A stretch of 64,000 nucleotides of DNA from Herbidospora galbida (GTDB lineage Bacteria > Actinomycetota > Actinomycetes > Streptosporangiales > Streptosporangiaceae). Of the stretch, positions 63,216 to 64,000 are shown one piece after another. The translations under genes were made by a program, and so were the position numbers. The notes beneath the pieces were generated by a model. That model was not told the DNA's origin. It was given only the letters and a program-made list of their open reading frames with translations, and ran no database searches. The DNA is taken from contig NZ_SZQA01000036.1 of assembly GCF_005233835.1 (NCBI RefSeq), forward strand, positions 1 through 64,000, in the 5' to 3' direction. Positions within the stretch are counted from its first letter, which is position 1, and each line of letters starts with the position of its first letter.

Positions 63216-63255
63216 ATGCCGGGGCTCCCTGTTCCCGGGCCCGTAGGCTGGCGGC

Positions 63256-64000
63256 ATGCCGATCACGACCCGCGCCCTCAACCGTGCCCTGCTCGCCCGC
63301 CAGGGTCTGCTGGAGCGGATGCGCCTCCCGCTGCCGGGCGTGGCCGAGCGGATCGGCGCGCTGCAGATGCAGTACTGGCCCGCGCTGGGGCCGGCGCTGT
63401 GGAGCCGCGCCCACGAGGTGGCGCCCGGGTCTCCCTGGCACGCCCACTCCACCGGCGACCTGGTCACCGGCACGCTGCTGCGCGGCACCATCCACACCGT
63501 CACCCCGGCCGACTATCCCGCCTACGCGGCGGTGTCGGCGGCCTCCAAGGTGGGCTCGTTCCGGGCCGGTCCCGAACCCGAGATCGGCGAGCTGCTCGAC
63601 CTGGTGCGGGAGATGGGCGCCACGCCGCGTCCGGTCGCCGACCTGGTGGCCGCGATTGACGCGTGGGTGGTCGCGAACCCGGGCGTGTTGTCCGGCCGCG
63701 AGATCGAGCTCCAGCGCCTCTACCGCTGGACGTCGGTGATGATGCGGGTCGGGTTCGTCCGCGTGCCGGCCGAGGGGGTGTGGTCGAAGCGCACCCCGCT
63801 GCTGTTCGCGCTCGGCCCGGTCAAGGAGTTCCCGCCGCTGCCGGAGGCGCTGGACTTCGTGATCCGCCGCCACCTGGGGGCCTTCGGCCCGGCCGCCGCC
63901 GAGGACGTCGCGTCGTGGATCGCCTGGAACATCACGCCGGTCCGCACGGCGCTGGAGGCCATGACCGACCTGGTGACGTTCACCGACGACGACGGCCGCA
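63256..64000 (+). CDS. winged-helix DNA-binding (AlkZ-like) protein, incomplete at window end
   Basis: 248 codons from ATG 63256 to the window end without a stop. LNRALLARQGLLERMRLPLP, AERIGALQMQYWPALGPALW, DLVTGTLLRGTIHTVTPADY and FVIRRHLGAFGPAAAEDVAS match the winged-helix DNA-binding (HTH_42) family that includes the AlkZ DNA glycosylase; the catalytic QxQ/QxD motif appears as QMQYW. Repair function is possible, not proven. Confidence 0.8.
   Translation, partial: MPITTRALNRALLARQGLLERMRLPLPGVAERIGALQMQYWPALGPALWSRAHEVAPGSPWHAHSTGDLVTGTLLRGTIHTVTPADYPAYAAVSAASKVGSFRAGPEPEIGELLDLVREMGATPRPVADLVAAIDAWVVANPGVLSGREIELQRLYRWTSVMMRVGFVRVPAEGVWSKRTPLLFALGPVKEFPPLPEALDFVIRRHLGAFGPAAAEDVASWIAWNITPVRTALEAMTDLVTFTDDDGR

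Overview
The window is high-GC actinobacterial DNA. Gene content and order (GarA-FtsR-bifunctional nuclease-MerR-glycine riboswitch-gcvP, a split men cluster, CATRA/CHAT and NACHT/NB-ARC proteins, DUF3040, DUF5999, an Rv2578c-type radical SAM protein) suggest a filamentous actinomycete of the Streptosporangiaceae type (Nonomuraea/Streptosporangium-like). That placement is inference; no rRNA or tRNA gene is present to test it.

Layout. 1-13.9 kb is mostly core: the tail of an IS630-type transposase, an acyl-CoA dehydrogenase behind a KstR-like palindrome, a methyltransferase, a two-component pair, a CDP-alcohol phosphatidyltransferase, a large nucleotidyltransferase/pseudo-phosphomutase fusion, then the conserved GarA-FtsR-BFN-MerR block and a tandem glycine riboswitch in front of gcvP. 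13.9-34.9 kb is an accessory region rich in nucleotide-binding (STAND) and conflict-type genes and in broken genes. 35-64 kb returns to core genes: hydrolase, DUF5999, TetR, VOC, principal-type sigma factor, menE/menC/menD/menF, DedA, YigZ, an ABC-two-component operon, the Rv2578c-type radical SAM protein with a LexA-like box, DUF3040, an erm methyltransferase with a leader peptide and attenuator, regulators, SPFH protein, a penicillin-binding protein, PlsC and the start of a winged-helix protein.

The accessory region is the part to look at. A CATRA-type conflict system appears to be split: the small CATASP-like protein and the CATRA protein lie at 33.7-34.9 kb, the CHAT-protease/TPR protein lies at 13.9-16.3 kb on the same strand in the expected order, and both broken ends face a 17.4-kb insert. 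The insert holds a 5'-truncated TPR gene, an NB-ARC/TPR NTPase, a DUF1883 protein, a tandem duplication of membrane NACHT NTPases with tetrapeptide Gly-Leu-x-x ladders, a GntR-ABC operon, three DUF3846-like remnants and a truncated Tn3-family transposase. All three NTPases carry one reading-frame break each, so the island is either decaying, phase-variable, or contains sequencing errors at short homopolymers.

Several flanking genes show promoters whose -10 box lies 6-7 nt before the start codon (YigZ, SPFH, TetR, the erm leader peptide), consistent with leaderless transcripts, which are common in actinobacteria. Boundaries of remnants are approximate; names rest on motif recognition, not on database searches.
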